Shown here in pieces: positions 21,407 through 22,192 of a stretch of DNA of 22,192 nt (position 1 is its first letter; every line of letters begins with the position of its first letter). Origin of the DNA: JAIBJN01 sp963748205. GTDB lineage: Bacteria > Actinomycetota > Thermoleophilia > Gaiellales > Gaiellaceae. A program made the position numbers and the translations under genes. Below the pieces are notes generated by a model. The model saw only the letters and a list, made by a program, of their open reading frames with translations. It did no database searches and was not told the origin of the DNA. The stretch spans positions 1 to 22,192 of the forward strand of contig CAVVIB010000015.1 of NCBI GenBank assembly GCA_963748205.1, in the 5' to 3' direction.

Positions 21407-22192
21407 CGCCGCCGCCGATCCCGCTTGTACGCGCCCATGGAACACACGCCGAGGCCGGAAGGCAGGTCGGCGAGGCGACGTCCGCGGTGATCCGCAGCTC
21501 GGTGAGCGGAACGCATGCCGACGCCGCCCTCGTCGAGCGCTACCGCGCGATCACCTTCGAGCACCTTCCCTGGATCGTCGAGGAGCTGGACGGCGTGGCG
21601 GCCGGCGCCGGCGTCGAGCCCCTCGGCGTCTTCGCGGCCTCGATCGAGGAGGTCGCGGCGGCCGCAGCGCCGACAGGCTGCAGCGACCTGGTCGTCACCG
21701 GCGCCCGCACGGCCGACGGCCACCTGCTCGTCGCACACACGAACGACCTCTACGCCGAGGACGAGGACGACGTCGTCGCCGTCGAGTGGCGCGTCCCGGG
21801 CGATCCGGTCGTCTTCACGCTCGGCATCGGGCCGTGGATCAGCGTCGGCTGGAACGACGCCGGTCTTTCGGTCACCGGCAACGAGCTGACGCCGAACGAC
21901 GAGCGCATCGGCATCCCCCGGCTGCTCCAGATGCGCGACACCCTCACCCGCCGCACCCTCGCGGATGCCGTCGAGGCCGTATTGCACCCGGCCCGCGCCT
22001 CGTCGTACAACTGGGTCTTCGCCCATCCGGCGGAGGGCGTGCTGAACGTCGAGGGCTCCGCCACGAGCTCCGCCGACGACCGCCCCGACGCCGACGGGAT
22101 CCTCGCGCACACGAACCACTACGCCAACGAGGACATGCAGAGGTTCGAGAGCTCCGACCACGTCGCCGGCTCATGCCTCCGCCTCGAACGCG
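21403..22192 (+). CDS. C45-family peptidase/acyltransferase (isopenicillin N acyltransferase-like), partial
   Basis: 263 residues are seen, running off the right edge with the frame still open. N-terminal (Ntn) hydrolase fold: the likely self-cleavage site is G92-C93 in PTGCSDLVV, where Cys becomes the N-terminal nucleophile. Supporting motifs follow: LLVAHTNDLYAED near 108-120, ISVGWNDAGLSVTGNEL near 146-162 and LAHTNHYANEDM near 230-241. The AHTND Asp/Asn residues fit the family active site. The family includes 6-aminopenicillanate acyltransferase and many uncharacterised amide hydrolases. Start GTG 21403 overlaps the creatininase stop (GTGA), so two amide-bond hydrolases of different folds are co-expressed. 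Substrate unknown. Confidence 0.9.
   Translation, partial: MTPPPIPLVRAHGTHAEAGRQVGEATSAVIRSSVSGTHADAALVERYRAITFEHLPWIVEELDGVAAGAGVEPLGVFAASIEEVAAAAAPTGCSDLVVTGARTADGHLLVAHTNDLYAEDEDDVVAVEWRVPGDPVVFTLGIGPWISVGWNDAGLSVTGNELTPNDERIGIPRLLQMRDTLTRRTLADAVEAVLHPARASSYNWVFAHPAEGVLNVEGSATSSADDRPDADGILAHTNHYANEDMQRFESSDHVAGSCLRLER

Noticed and set aside
1..22192. tRNA, rRNA, riboswitch, CRISPR or mobile-element features
   Set aside because: I found no cloverleaf with CCA-proximal features, no conserved rRNA stretches, no spaced direct repeats and no transposase or integrase motifs.

Overview
The window is high-GC bacterial chromosome (by eye about 70% GC), densely packed, with short intergenic gaps, GTG/TTG starts and many 1-4 bp stop/start overlaps. 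A SigR/RsrA-type redox sigma/anti-sigma pair, leaderless starts with a TANNNT box 7 nt upstream, an HTH-TM-LytR_C protein and the general gene mix suggest Actinomycetota. A deep-branching soil lineage such as Thermoleophilia is my guess; no rRNA or tRNA is present to test it. I see no CRISPR array, integrase, insertion sequence or phage genes.

Layout. (1) 1-864, minus: N-terminal part of an M24 Xaa-Pro-type peptidase. (2) 903-7332, plus: amidohydrolase, then a three-subunit molybdenum hydroxylase ([2Fe-2S], Mo-binding, FAD-binding), a MobA/MocA-like nucleotidyltransferase, a membrane-anchored hypothetical protein and an HTH-TM-LytR_C envelope protein. (3) 10786-7337, minus: HtrA/DegP protease, terminator, frameshifted YbdK-type carboxylate-amine ligase, HMA metal-binding protein, a hairpin overlapping a SigR-type promoter, then sigma factor and RsrA-like anti-sigma. 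(4) 10985-12260: secreted hypothetical protein and a convergent VOC/glyoxalase-fold protein. (5) 12377-16360: secreted seven-repeat LanC-like toroid protein, a lipoprotein polysaccharide deacetylase broken by three frameshifts, a PgaC/IcaA-like glycosyltransferase and a two-TM IcaD/PgaD-like small protein. (6) 16436-16870: OsmC-family protein. (7) 18590-16872, minus: ABC-2 exporter whose ATPase gene carries a frameshift, divergent from a HisKA_3 kinase / LuxR-type regulator pair (18749-20577). (8) 20594-22192, plus: creatininase-family hydrolase overlapping a C45 (IAT-like) acyltransferase/peptidase that runs off the end.

How the parts may work together. Region 2 encodes a complete cytoplasmic molybdo-iron-sulfur-flavoprotein hydroxylase plus a likely cofactor-maturation enzyme. 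Its FAD subunit carries four cysteines placed like the extra [4Fe-4S] site of E. coli PaoB. Region 3 reads as an oxidative/envelope stress block with SigR-like autoregulation. Region 5 has the three core functions of a poly-N-acetylglucosamine-like exopolysaccharide pathway (synthase, small partner, deacetylase) beside an unusual secreted toroid protein; this is the most novel-looking part.

Caution: five clear single-base frame breaks and two less certain ones lie between about 7.6 and 17.9 kb, mostly in short G or C runs. Sequence error is at least as likely as gene decay, so the broken genes should not be taken as biology until checked against reads.
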